Notes: generated by a model from the sequence alone, not told the origin. A stretch of 10,772 nucleotides of DNA from an uncultured Clostridia bacterium (GCA_949289625.1 CASEPH010000466.1:1-10772); one strand, 5' to 3'; positions 4,537 to 10,772 are shown, counted from the first letter of the stretch. Numbers and translations are program-made.

Positions 4537-6672
4537 ATGCCCAATCCCTATCAGCATCTGCTCTCCCCTTTGAAAATCGGAAACGTGACCCTGAAAAACC
4601 GAATGATGGGGTCCAAATGCGCCCTGCAAAGCTTTACGCTGGAGCAGGCCGCGGAGTTCTACGGCGACATGGCCAAAAACGGCGCTGCCACGGTGACGGT
4701 GGCCATGGGCGACCATCCGGAACGGAACCTGAACCAGCCTGACGAACAGGGCCGTATGCCCCACATGGACGGGACCGGTAACGATATGCGGGACCCCAAG
4801 GTGGTAGAAGGCTATCGGAAAATCGCGGAGACGGTCCACCGATATGGGACCCTGGCTTCCGCATCGCTGATGGATATTGAACCCACGGATGTCAATATTT
4901 CGGACACGCCCAACTGGGATGAGATCCCCAAGAAGGGAGATTACAATTCCGCAGTGTTCCGGAACAAACCGGGCATCAGCTATGAACGGCTGCAAACTCT
5001 GATAGAGGAATTTGCCTTCCGGGCAAAAGAGGCCCAGGATATGGGCTTTGATATGTGTACATTTTATATGTCCTATCGGTCCTCTCTGCTGGCCACGTCC
5101 ATGTCCCCGCTGCTGAACCAGCGGACTGACAAATACGGCGGAAAAACCATGGCGGAGCGGGCAACCCTGGCCAAGGAGGTCTTTTCCAGGGTGAAAGAGG
5201 TCTGTGGTCCGGACTTCCTGATCGAGGCTCAGATCTCCGCAGAGGAGGAGGCCCCCGGCTACACCTTTGAGGATTTCCTGGACTTCTGTCAGGAGTTGGA
5301 GGGGTTGGTGGACATTGTGCAGATCCGGGGTGTGGATGGATCCGCCACCCATGTCAATGGACTCAATCTCCAAAAGGATCACCCCTCCTCCATTGATTAT
5401 GCGGCCCAGTTCAAGGCGCGGGGACTGAAGATTGCATGTGCCCCGGTGGGCGGATATGGAGATCCGGCCCTCATGGAACAGTATCTCCGGGAAGGCAAGA
5501 CGGACCTCTTTGCCATGGCCCGGCAATTCCTTGCGGACGATCACTACTATGAAAAGCTGCAAGATGGTGCGGATCCCAAGGAGATCGTACCCTGCATTCG
5601 CTGCAACGGCTGCCACGGACATCACACCTGCGCGGTCAATCCCCGGCTGGGGCGGCAGCGGGGCCTGTTCCCGGAGACCACCACGCCCAAGCGGGTGGCG
5701 GTGATCGGCGGCGGTCCCGCAGGATTGGTAGCTGCCATTACCGCAGCCCAAAGGGGCCATCAGGTGGATCTTTATGAAAAACAGAGCGTTTTGGGCGGAC
5801 AGCTGGTGGCGGCTGGTACCCCGGATTATAAGTGGCCCATTCGGGAGTATGTGGCCTATCTCTGCCGCCAAATCCAGGAAGCCGGGGTCAAGGTTCATTT
5901 GAACTGTGGGCCGGATGCTGCGCTGCTCAAGGAAAAGGGCTATGACGCGGTGCTGGTAGCTGTGGGCTCTGCTCCGGCACGGCCTCCGGTCAAGGGCGCA
6001 GATCGGCCCGAGGTTTGGCTGGCGGAGGATGTCTTCGGGAAAGAAGATAAGCTGGGACAGCACGTCGTGGTGATCGGCGGCGCAGATACGGGCCGGGATG
6101 TGAGCCTTTACCTGGCCAGAGCTGGCCATCAGGTGACCATGGTGACCAGAAAGCAGATCCAGCTGGCCAGCGATATGCACACCGAACGGCTGGAACGGGA
6201 GGCCTTTGAGACGAATCCCAACTTCTCCTATGTGGATTTTGCCAAGACCCTGGAGATCGGCGACCATCAGGTGACGCTCCAGGTGCAGACCAACGGCGTC
6301 CGGGGCTTCATTCCACTGATGCTTCCGCAGAACGATGAGGATGCCTATTATCGGGATCAGCATGCAGGCGGTCCTGGTGGCCCTGGTGGCCCTGGTGGTC
6401 CTGGTGGCCCTGGTGGTCCTGGCGGACCCGGTGGTCCTGGTGGTCCGGGAGGACCCTTCGGAATGCCTGGGCCGGCTCCCGATCCGGTCTATGAGATCCA
6501 AACCCTGCCCTTCGATGATGTGGTGGTGTCCGGCGGACGGAGCCCCAGAACTGGAGATGCTGCCCAATTTGAGGGTGTGGCGCCTGTAGTGAAGATTTTG
6601 GGGGATACGGTACAGGTGTCCAACATCAAGCGGGCAATTTATTCCGGCTATAAGGCTGCCATGCTGCTGTAA
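4537..6672 (+). CDS. NADH:flavin oxidoreductase / 2,4-dienoyl-CoA reductase-like ene-reductase with Gly-Gly-Pro insert
   Basis: A 711-residue three-domain flavoenzyme. Residues 1-345 form an Old Yellow Enzyme TIM barrel for FMN (SPLLNQRTDKYGG after residue 189). A Cys cluster, CIRCNGCHGHHTC (C353, C356, C359, C365), should hold a 4Fe-4S centre. A FAD-binding domain follows (VIGGGPAG, 389-396), with a nested NAD(P) motif IGGADTG (513-519). Family members reduce activated C=C bonds, passing electrons from NAD(P)H through FAD and Fe-S to FMN. Two things are odd. The usual His-x-x-His/Asn of the barrel reads Y177-M-S-Y180-R181. Residues 611-640 are ten uninterrupted Gly-Gly-Pro units inserted before the last strand of the FAD/NAD region. 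The start has AGGAGG (4523-4528) eight bases upstream. The nearby flavodoxin-like gene recalls bilR-bilS of bilirubin reduction, but the active-site residues differ, so the substrate is open. Confidence 0.9.
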   Translation: MPNPYQHLLSPLKIGNVTLKNRMMGSKCALQSFTLEQAAEFYGDMAKNGAATVTVAMGDHPERNLNQPDEQGRMPHMDGTGNDMRDPKVVEGYRKIAETVHRYGTLASASLMDIEPTDVNISDTPNWDEIPKKGDYNSAVFRNKPGISYERLQTLIEEFAFRAKEAQDMGFDMCTFYMSYRSSLLATSMSPLLNQRTDKYGGKTMAERATLAKEVFSRVKEVCGPDFLIEAQISAEEEAPGYTFEDFLDFCQELEGLVDIVQIRGVDGSATHVNGLNLQKDHPSSIDYAAQFKARGLKIACAPVGGYGDPALMEQYLREGKTDLFAMARQFLADDHYYEKLQDGADPKEIVPCIRCNGCHGHHTCAVNPRLGRQRGLFPETTTPKRVAVIGGGPAGLVAAITAAQRGHQVDLYEKQSVLGGQLVAAGTPDYKWPIREYVAYLCRQIQEAGVKVHLNCGPDAALLKEKGYDAVLVAVGSAPARPPVKGADRPEVWLAEDVFGKEDKLGQHVVVIGGADTGRDVSLYLARAGHQVTMVTRKQIQLASDMHTERLEREAFETNPNFSYVDFAKTLEIGDHQVTLQVQTNGVRGFIPLMLPQNDEDAYYRDQHAGGPGGPGGPGGPGGPGGPGGPGGPGGPGGPFGMPGPAPDPVYEIQTLPFDDVVVSGGRSPRTGDAAQFEGVAPVVKILGDTVQVSNIKRAIYSGYKAAMLL
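6367..6456 (+). repeat. Ten 9-bp units encoding (Gly-Gly-Pro)10 in the ene-reductase
   Basis: Ten consecutive 9-bp units of the form GGNGGNCCN encode residues 611-640. Several units are identical (GGTGGCCCT three times, GGTGGTCCT three times), while the first and last units differ. The reading frame is never interrupted. The G-rich strand is the coding strand. Confidence 0.95.
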
Positions 6673-6677
6673 CAATG

Positions 6678-6710
6678 GGGACGCATCCGATTAACTGCCG
6701 GATGCGTCCC
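6678..6710 (+). other. Perfect 12-bp stem-loop after the ene-reductase stop
   Basis: GGGACGCATCCG (6678-6689) and CGGATGCGTCCC (6699-6710) pair perfectly around a 9-base loop, starting five bases after the stop codon. It is followed by TTCGCGG, not a T-run. It may be a weak terminator, an mRNA 3' end protector or a processing site between the reductase and the separately promoted lipoprotein gene. Confidence 0.75.
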
Positions 6711-6735
6711 TTCGCGGTACCAAGAGGGGAAAACG

Positions 6736-6831
6736 GCACATTGTGCGGGAATTATTCCATCCAAAAGCGCAAAATCGTCACGGCAAGCGCAAAAGTGGCA
6801 CTTCCTTAGAAAAATAGTTTGATGTTATAAT
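6736..6831 (+). promoter_or_regulatory. Promoter region of the lipoprotein gene with direct repeats
   Basis: A perfect -10 with extension, TGTTATAAT (6823-6831), has a poor -35 (TCCTTA at 6803-6808, spacing 17). Just upstream are two 17-base direct repeats (6765-6781 and 6785-6801) that agree at 14 positions, each starting AAGCGCAAAA, with a 20-base period. A small palindrome GCACATTGTGC lies at 6736-6746. Direct repeats two helical turns apart and abutting a weak -35 are typical of sites for an AraC-type or response-regulator activator. This intergenic stretch (6673-6864) contains no gene. Confidence 0.6.
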
Positions 6832-6864
6832 ATCCGCGTTCAAACCAATAAGGAGGTACCATAC

Positions 6865-8718
6865 ATGAAAAAGAAATGCCTTGCACTGCTGTTGGCGCTC
6901 TGCATGCTGCTGAGCCTGTGCGCAGGCTGCGGCGGCACGGAATCCACAGCGGAATCCACGTCAGAATCGACAGAAGAAGTCACTGCAGCACCGGAGACCC
7001 CGGAGGAAACAGAATCCACGGAACCGGAAACCTCTGCTGCGGAGACGGAACCGGAAATGGGCTCTGCCGAAGAGGCTACATTGACCCCCAATGACAATAC
7101 CGAAGCCAATGCCAGCATGGATTTTACGGCCCATCAGGAAATGCTCAAGAGCTTGACCACGTCGCTGCCCATTACGGAGGAGCCTGTAACTCTTACATAT
7201 TTTATGGGCTTTGAATCCAACACCCTGAATTATATTGAGGGCGGAGATCTGATGAACCAGCAGATCTGGGCCTGGCTGCGGGAAAACACCGGCGTTACGG
7301 TGGAACTGCGGGTTGTGGATAAAACCCAGCAGACAGATCAGTTCAATTTGATGCTGGCCTCTGGCGACTACACCGATCTGATGAATATCGCGGATTATCC
7401 TTCCGGTGCAGAGGCAGCCTATGAGGAGGACATCATCATTGACCTGACCGACGAGATTGCGGAATATATGCCCAACTATGATCAGATTATCCACTCCGAC
7501 CAGAATGTCCTGGCGGATGTGCAGGACGGTGGTATGATCCTGCGGGTTTATCCCATCAAGGATCAGATTGCCAACCCCACAGGCATCGGTGCCTTTATCC
7601 GGATGGATTGGCTGGAAGACCTGGGGATGGAAGTGCCCCAGACCTATGACGAACTGACGGAGGTGCTCCGGGCCTTTAAGACCGAAAAGGGAGCCTCTGA
7701 GCCTATGGCTTTGTTTAACACCGTTTCCCTGCAAAACGGGCTTTTGTCCGGCGGCTTTGGGGCGCTGGCGGAGCTCAGTGCCAACGCCATGGGCACCAAC
7801 TTCTCCAACTCTTTCTATCAGGAGGATGGGCAGGTCGTCTATGGTGCTACCACCGATGGCATCCGCAAGTACCTCTCCTGGCTCCACGAGCTGTATGAGG
7901 AAGACCTGATTGACTTTGAGAATATGCAGAATCGTGAGACCAATCCCTTCTCTGACCTGAACGCCGGCAATGCCGCCAACGGCACCAACGGTTATATCTT
8001 CTCCAACCAGCCCTTCGGCGGCAACTATTCTACCATGGCTGCCGATCAGTATGGCGACAGTGAATGCAACTGGTGGCCTGTCCAGGATGTGGCGGAGGAG
8101 GCCGGCCAGACCATCCCGTTCTTCGAGGAGACCTCTCTGGTGGACTCCACCGGAGCCTCCGCACTCTCCATTTCCTCCCAGTGTGACAACGTAGAAGTGG
8201 CGCTGCAGTTCCTGGATTACGGCTACAGCTATGAGGGCTCCCTGCTCTACAACTTCGGCTTCCAGAAGGGTTCCGGCCACGATGTGGAGACCTGGGACTT
8301 TGACGATGAAGGCGTACCCACCTTTGACGCTGCGGTGATGAATTCCATCGCTACCACCAATATCGCTTCCAGCGTGATTTCCACCAAGGATTTGGCCGGT
8401 GTGGTGTTCGACGCACGGCTGGCCTTTGAGTTTGGCGAACGGGAGCTGAGCTGCTTTGATGCCTGGAGCACCAATAAAAACACCAACAATATTCTGGGAT
8501 CCGATACCGTCCTGACTTCGGAGGAAATGACGGAAGCCTCTGCGATTTACAGCGACATCATTACCTATGTGGGAACCTCTGCCCTGCAGTTCATCAACGG
8601 CGACTTGGACATTGACGATGACGCCGTCTGGGAAAGCTATGTGGCAGATATTGAAGGCATGGGAATTGCTGATCTGACGGCCATTGTCCAGACTGCCTAC
8701 GACCGCGTCAACAGCTAA
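6865..8718 (+). CDS. Extracellular solute-binding lipoprotein (ABC importer, LplA/YtcQ-like)
   Basis: A 617-residue lipoprotein. The signal peptide is MKKKCLALLLALCMLLSL followed by the lipobox CAGC, so Cys22 should be lipidated and the protein anchored on the outer face of the membrane. Residues 25-75 are a Ser/Thr/Glu/Pro-rich linker. The remainder has the layout of a large cluster-B/D extracellular solute-binding protein: a strand with TLTYFMGF near 111, WAWLRENTGVTVELR, LMLASGDYTDLMNI and IRMDWLEDLGMEVPQTYDEL. These are typical of the LplA/YtcQ group that usually serves LplB-YtcP sugar permeases. The start has AAGGAGGT (6850-6857) seven bases upstream. It has its own promoter but sits between two flavoprotein genes, and no permease or ATPase lies in the window; these may be downstream. 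The ligand is unknown and need not be a sugar. Confidence 0.87.
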   Translation: MKKKCLALLLALCMLLSLCAGCGGTESTAESTSESTEEVTAAPETPEETESTEPETSAAETEPEMGSAEEATLTPNDNTEANASMDFTAHQEMLKSLTTSLPITEEPVTLTYFMGFESNTLNYIEGGDLMNQQIWAWLRENTGVTVELRVVDKTQQTDQFNLMLASGDYTDLMNIADYPSGAEAAYEEDIIIDLTDEIAEYMPNYDQIIHSDQNVLADVQDGGMILRVYPIKDQIANPTGIGAFIRMDWLEDLGMEVPQTYDELTEVLRAFKTEKGASEPMALFNTVSLQNGLLSGGFGALAELSANAMGTNFSNSFYQEDGQVVYGATTDGIRKYLSWLHELYEEDLIDFENMQNRETNPFSDLNAGNAANGTNGYIFSNQPFGGNYSTMAADQYGDSECNWWPVQDVAEEAGQTIPFFEETSLVDSTGASALSISSQCDNVEVALQFLDYGYSYEGSLLYNFGFQKGSGHDVETWDFDDEGVPTFDAAVMNSIATTNIASSVISTKDLAGVVFDARLAFEFGERELSCFDAWSTNKNTNNILGSDTVLTSEEMTEASAIYSDIITYVGTSALQFINGDLDIDDDAVWESYVADIEGMGIADLTAIVQTAYDRVNS

Positions 8719-8731
8719 ACCCGTTGTTTTG

Positions 8732-8754
8732 GCGGGTCCGGTATCCGGACCCGC
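8732..8754 (+). other. Perfect 10-bp stem-loop between the lipoprotein and flavodoxin-like genes
   Basis: GCGGGTCCGG (8732-8741), a 3-base loop TAT and CCGGACCCGC (8745-8754) form a perfect stem 13 bases after the stop codon. No T-run follows (TGAAAGAT), and the next RBS is only 26 bases away with no obvious promoter. It is therefore more likely a read-through or mRNA-stability element that tunes levels of the two proteins than a full terminator. Confidence 0.72.
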
Positions 8755-8794
8755 TGAAAGATAGAACCCCTGAAAGAAATAAGGAGGAACGTGT

Positions 8795-10015
8795 ATGAAT
8801 TTTGCCGGTACTTATACCTATCTGATGGATACCCCCAGCGGAAAGCGGGAGACAAAGGTCGTGATCCGCAGAAATGCCAGAGGCTATGAGGGAGAGCTGA
8901 TCTCCTCTCACGGCGGCTGTGAGCTGCTGGAGAATATCCACACCAAGGGCGACGCGATTATTTTTGAAGCCCAGTGCGGTCCTGCAAAGCAGGAGATCAC
9001 CATCGATAAGGCTGCCATGACCGGGTCCGTTGTCATTGCCCAGTCTGACGGCAACGATAAGACTGCGGAGCTGGAAGGGCTGACCTATGCTGAGCCCAAA
9101 CGCCGGGCCCTGATTCTCTATGCCACCATGACAAAGAATACCGAAAAGATCGCCCTTGCTATGAAGGAATCCTTTGAGTATTATAATTGGGAGGTCAACT
9201 GCCTGCGTCTCAAGAAGTCCAACAAGTGGGCGGAGCTGCAGAAGGATCTGTACTTTGACGATTACGATGTGGTTTGCCTAGGCAGCCCCATTGTGGCAGG
9301 CTATCCCCTGACCATTGTCAACAAGCTGTTCTCCCTGGGTGCCGGCGGTGAACTGGAGAGCAATGTGCAGAAGATGGTGGATGCCGGAAAGGGCTTCCAG
9401 ATGACCTCGGATACCATGAAGGGGCCCCATCCTGAGGGACAGCAGCTGCCTGGAGAAGGTGGTCCTGGTGGTCCCGGTGGACCTGGCGGACCGGGTGGCC
9501 CCGGCGGCCCGGGAGGCCCCGGTGGTCCGGAAGGTGCTCCCGGAGCTGGCGGTCCCACATGGCGTCGGAGAAGCTGCTCTTATCCCGGTGGTCCCGTGCG
9601 GGACAACTATCAGCCCTTGGGCATTGTCTTTACCACCTACGGCGGCGGCTTCTATGGTTCCGGAGAATCCAAGGCCACATTGTCTGCGCTGAAGCTGTTC
9701 CTGGAACTCCAGAATGTGTCTGTGGTAGGCACCTTCGCCTGCTGCGGTGTGGAGTTCGGACCTGCTGGTGTGGCAGAGGGAGATAAGCCCAAGATCATGG
9801 GAATGGGCGAGATCCAGGATCCCAATTACTATCCCTGCAAGGATGGAAAGCAGATCCAGGGTTCCTACTTCTTCCACAATCAGATGTGGGCCCATCCCAA
9901 CGAGCGAGACATCAACAAGGCCAAATATCTGGTGGCCGATTTGGTGGAAGACTACTTCCTGACCTACGATGGCCTGCGGGGCTTTGTGAACAGCGAATAC
10001 ATCTCCATGTCTTAA
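8795..10015 (+). CDS. Flavodoxin-like protein with N-terminal beta-rich domain and Gly-Gly-Pro insert
   Basis: A 406-residue protein with no signal peptide. Residues 1-100 form a compact, probably all-beta domain (GTYTYLMDTPSGKRETKVVI...) that I do not assign to a named family. Residues 103-390 are flavodoxin-like. The phosphate loop is ATMTKNTEKIA (110-120), close to the S/T-x-T-G-x-T loop with Gly replaced by Asn. The second FMN loop is GSPIVAGYP (163-171), and the third strand and loop are GIVFTTYGGGFYGSG. Between the second and third elements is a 60-residue insert holding eight perfect Gly-Gly-Pro units (222-245), then WRRRSCSYPGGP. A Cys pair occurs in FACCGVEF. AAGGAGG (8781-8787) lies seven bases before the ATG. 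It is likely an FMN protein passing electrons to or from the ene-reductase encoded upstream, with which it shares the Gly-Gly-Pro tract. The partner role is inferred from context. Confidence 0.85.
   Translation: MNFAGTYTYLMDTPSGKRETKVVIRRNARGYEGELISSHGGCELLENIHTKGDAIIFEAQCGPAKQEITIDKAAMTGSVVIAQSDGNDKTAELEGLTYAEPKRRALILYATMTKNTEKIALAMKESFEYYNWEVNCLRLKKSNKWAELQKDLYFDDYDVVCLGSPIVAGYPLTIVNKLFSLGAGGELESNVQKMVDAGKGFQMTSDTMKGPHPEGQQLPGEGGPGGPGGPGGPGGPGGPGGPGGPEGAPGAGGPTWRRRSCSYPGGPVRDNYQPLGIVFTTYGGGFYGSGESKATLSALKLFLELQNVSVVGTFACCGVEFGPAGVAEGDKPKIMGMGEIQDPNYYPCKDGKQIQGSYFFHNQMWAHPNERDINKAKYLVADLVEDYFLTYDGLRGFVNSEYISMS
9458..9529 (+). repeat. Eight 9-bp units encoding (Gly-Gly-Pro)8 in the flavodoxin-like protein
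   Basis: Eight consecutive units of the form GGNGGNCCN encode residues 222-245. All eight differ from one another in nucleotide sequence (Pro codons CCT, CCC and CCG; Gly codons GGT, GGC and GGA in varied order) yet encode the same tripeptide. The peptide pattern, not the DNA repeat, appears to be what is kept. Two more isolated Gly-Gly-Pro triplets follow at residues 252-254 and 265-267. Confidence 0.95.
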
Positions 10016-10025
10016 TTGGTGCATA

Positions 10026-10074
10026 CAAGCAGGAACAGCCCAGGTTGGGTTGTTCCTGCTTGGCAGAATTTTTT
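10026..10074 (+). terminator. 16-bp stem-loop with distal T-run before the MaoC-like gene
   Basis: CAAGCAGGAACAGCCC (10026-10041) and GGGTTGTTCCTGCTTG (10047-10062) pair over 16 positions with a single G-T pair and a 5-base loop. Six T (10069-10074) follow after a 6-base gap. It lies between the flavodoxin-like stop and the next RBS. The gap weakens the case for an efficient terminator, so partial read-through into the following gene is likely. Confidence 0.65.
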
Positions 10075-10089
10075 GAAAGGAAGATATGA

Positions 10090-10772
10090 ATGGGTACTGG
10101 AAAATTTGTCACCGTTTATCCCGGCGTCTGGACGGAACGGGAAAAGCCCTATGCCGAGGAGTATATGGCGAAGATCAAGGAACTGGAGGATCGGGGTCCC
10201 ATCGATGTGGAAGCCCTGATCTCCGGAAAAATTGAAAAGGGCACCCAGGGCTTCTCCAATGTGTTGGAAGTCAAGGAAGATATGATGCTCTACAACGCAA
10301 AGAAATATGACCCGGATAATAAGCTGTACACAGATGACGAGTATGCCAGATCTCTGGGCTATCAGGCCAAGATCGCCATGCCCGCCTTTGGCGCCCACGA
10401 TGACAGCTTCCTGACGGCCTTCAACGGCAAGGCTCGGGACTTCCTGGCGGTTACCGGGCTCCACCATGAGATTGACCAGCTGGGGCCTGTCTATGCCGGA
10501 GATACGCTGTATCTGGTGAAGGATAAACTGGAGCTGATCGATCTGACCCCCAAGGAGGGCAGCATCTATCGGAATCTGGTGCTCAAGTGCTACGGTTCTG
10601 TGTACAATCAGAAGGGGGAAAAGGTTCTGGGCGTACTGTTCTCCGCCCGGGAGAACCTCAAGAGCTATGAGGATCCTGCGGATATGCCGGAGGGCATGCG
10701 GGGCTGGGAAAGCCCGGACTGGTGGACCCGTCCGGAGCATTATTACACTGACGAAGAGTGGCAGGCGATCTT
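10090..10772 (+). CDS. MaoC-like / FAS1_DH-type hot-dog acyl dehydratase-like protein (partial, runs off the window)
   Basis: An open frame of 227 complete codons with no stop before the window end. AAAGGAAG (10076-10083) lies six bases before this ATG; the ATG at 10086 is in another frame that does not encode this protein. The segment LYTDDEYARSLGYQAKIAMPAFG (about residues 80-102) matches the motif of MaoC/FAS1_DH hot-dog domains that normally reads NPLY-x-D-x-x-YA...iAPPtf. PVYAGDTLYL (133-142) matches the family's P-x-x-x-GD strand. The position taken by His in catalytic hydratase halves is Tyr here, as in non-catalytic N-terminal halves of double hot-dog enzymes, so a second catalytic domain or a partner gene is expected downstream. 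The last 30 residues are Trp-rich. It could hydrate or dehydrate an acyl-CoA-like intermediate linked to the reductase reaction, which is inference from context. Confidence 0.78.
   Translation, partial: MGTGKFVTVYPGVWTEREKPYAEEYMAKIKELEDRGPIDVEALISGKIEKGTQGFSNVLEVKEDMMLYNAKKYDPDNKLYTDDEYARSLGYQAKIAMPAFGAHDDSFLTAFNGKARDFLAVTGLHHEIDQLGPVYAGDTLYLVKDKLELIDLTPKEGSIYRNLVLKCYGSVYNQKGEKVLGVLFSARENLKSYEDPADMPEGMRGWESPDWWTRPEHYYTDEEWQAI

Noticed and set aside
6367..6456. CRISPR-like or mobile repeat
   Set aside because: The repeats are 9 bp, in frame, without spacers, and encode Gly-Gly-Pro.
4498..6675. Long minus-strand open frame opposite the ene-reductase
   Set aside because: It lies entirely opposite a gene with clear FMN, Fe-S, FAD and NAD motifs, has low-complexity Arg/Thr repeats opposite the Gly-Gly-Pro tract, and no domain of its own.
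130..6811. Shared 11-base string CTTCCTTAGAA at 130-140 and 6801-6811
   Set aside because: One copy is in the attenuator leader and the other next to a promoter, with no shared flanking sequence or position; most likely chance.
6961..8280. Minus-strand open frame opposite the lipoprotein gene
   Set aside because: Antisense shadow of a gene with a good signal peptide and RBS; no supported start or domain.
9301..9560. Pro-rich minus-strand frames resembling collagen
   Set aside because: These are the complementary reading of the Gly-Gly-Pro repeat and have no RBS.
10012..10740. Minus-strand open frame opposite the MaoC-like gene
   Set aside because: The plus strand encodes a protein with hot-dog family motifs and a good RBS in the same stretch; the minus-strand product has no recognisable features.

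Overview
The window looks like a Gram-positive anaerobe of the Clostridia, most likely an Oscillospiraceae-type gut bacterium. This is inferred from strong AGGAGG-type ribosome binding sites, a lipoprotein of the LplA/YtcQ solute-binding kind, a BmrCD-like heterodimeric exporter, an FMN/Fe-S/FAD ene-reductase and moderately GC-rich coding DNA. No rRNA, tRNA, CRISPR array or insertion sequence was found.

Minus strand, 1-4361. At the left edge is the first dozen codons of a probable DAHP synthase gene (38..1). It is preceded by a complete ribosome-mediated attenuator: promoter, a 28-codon leader peptide with Phe/Tyr codons, mutually exclusive hairpins and an intrinsic terminator. Upstream of that, and ending in its own terminator, is a two-gene operon for a heterodimeric ABC exporter (4061..2268 and 2213..390). 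One subunit has the degenerate ATP site and the other the catalytic site. The exporter operon has its own 37-codon leader peptide and tandem hairpins with T-runs, an arrangement like that of bmrB-bmrCD of Bacillus subtilis, where ribosome stalling by antibiotics controls transcription. The window therefore holds two separate leader-peptide attenuators.

Divergent control region, about 4310-4536. Back-to-back promoters are overlapped by inverted repeats.

Plus strand, 4429-10772. Four co-oriented genes follow: an Old Yellow Enzyme/2,4-dienoyl-CoA-reductase-like flavoenzyme (4537..6672), a solute-binding lipoprotein with its own promoter (6865..8718), a flavodoxin-like protein with an extra N-terminal beta-rich domain (8795..10015), and the start of a MaoC/FAS1_DH-type hot-dog dehydratase-like protein (10090 to the window end). 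Each gene has a strong RBS and each junction carries a long perfect or near-perfect stem-loop. The reductase and the flavodoxin-like protein both contain long uninterrupted Gly-Gly-Pro tracts (10 and 8 units) in what appear to be surface loops. The reductase also has unusual active-site and Fe-S motifs. My reading (inference) is an uptake-plus-reduction pathway for an unsaturated organic substrate, with the two flavoproteins acting as redox partners possibly docked through the Gly-Gly-Pro segments. The substrate cannot be read from the sequence. This plus-strand cluster is the best candidate for an undescribed system.
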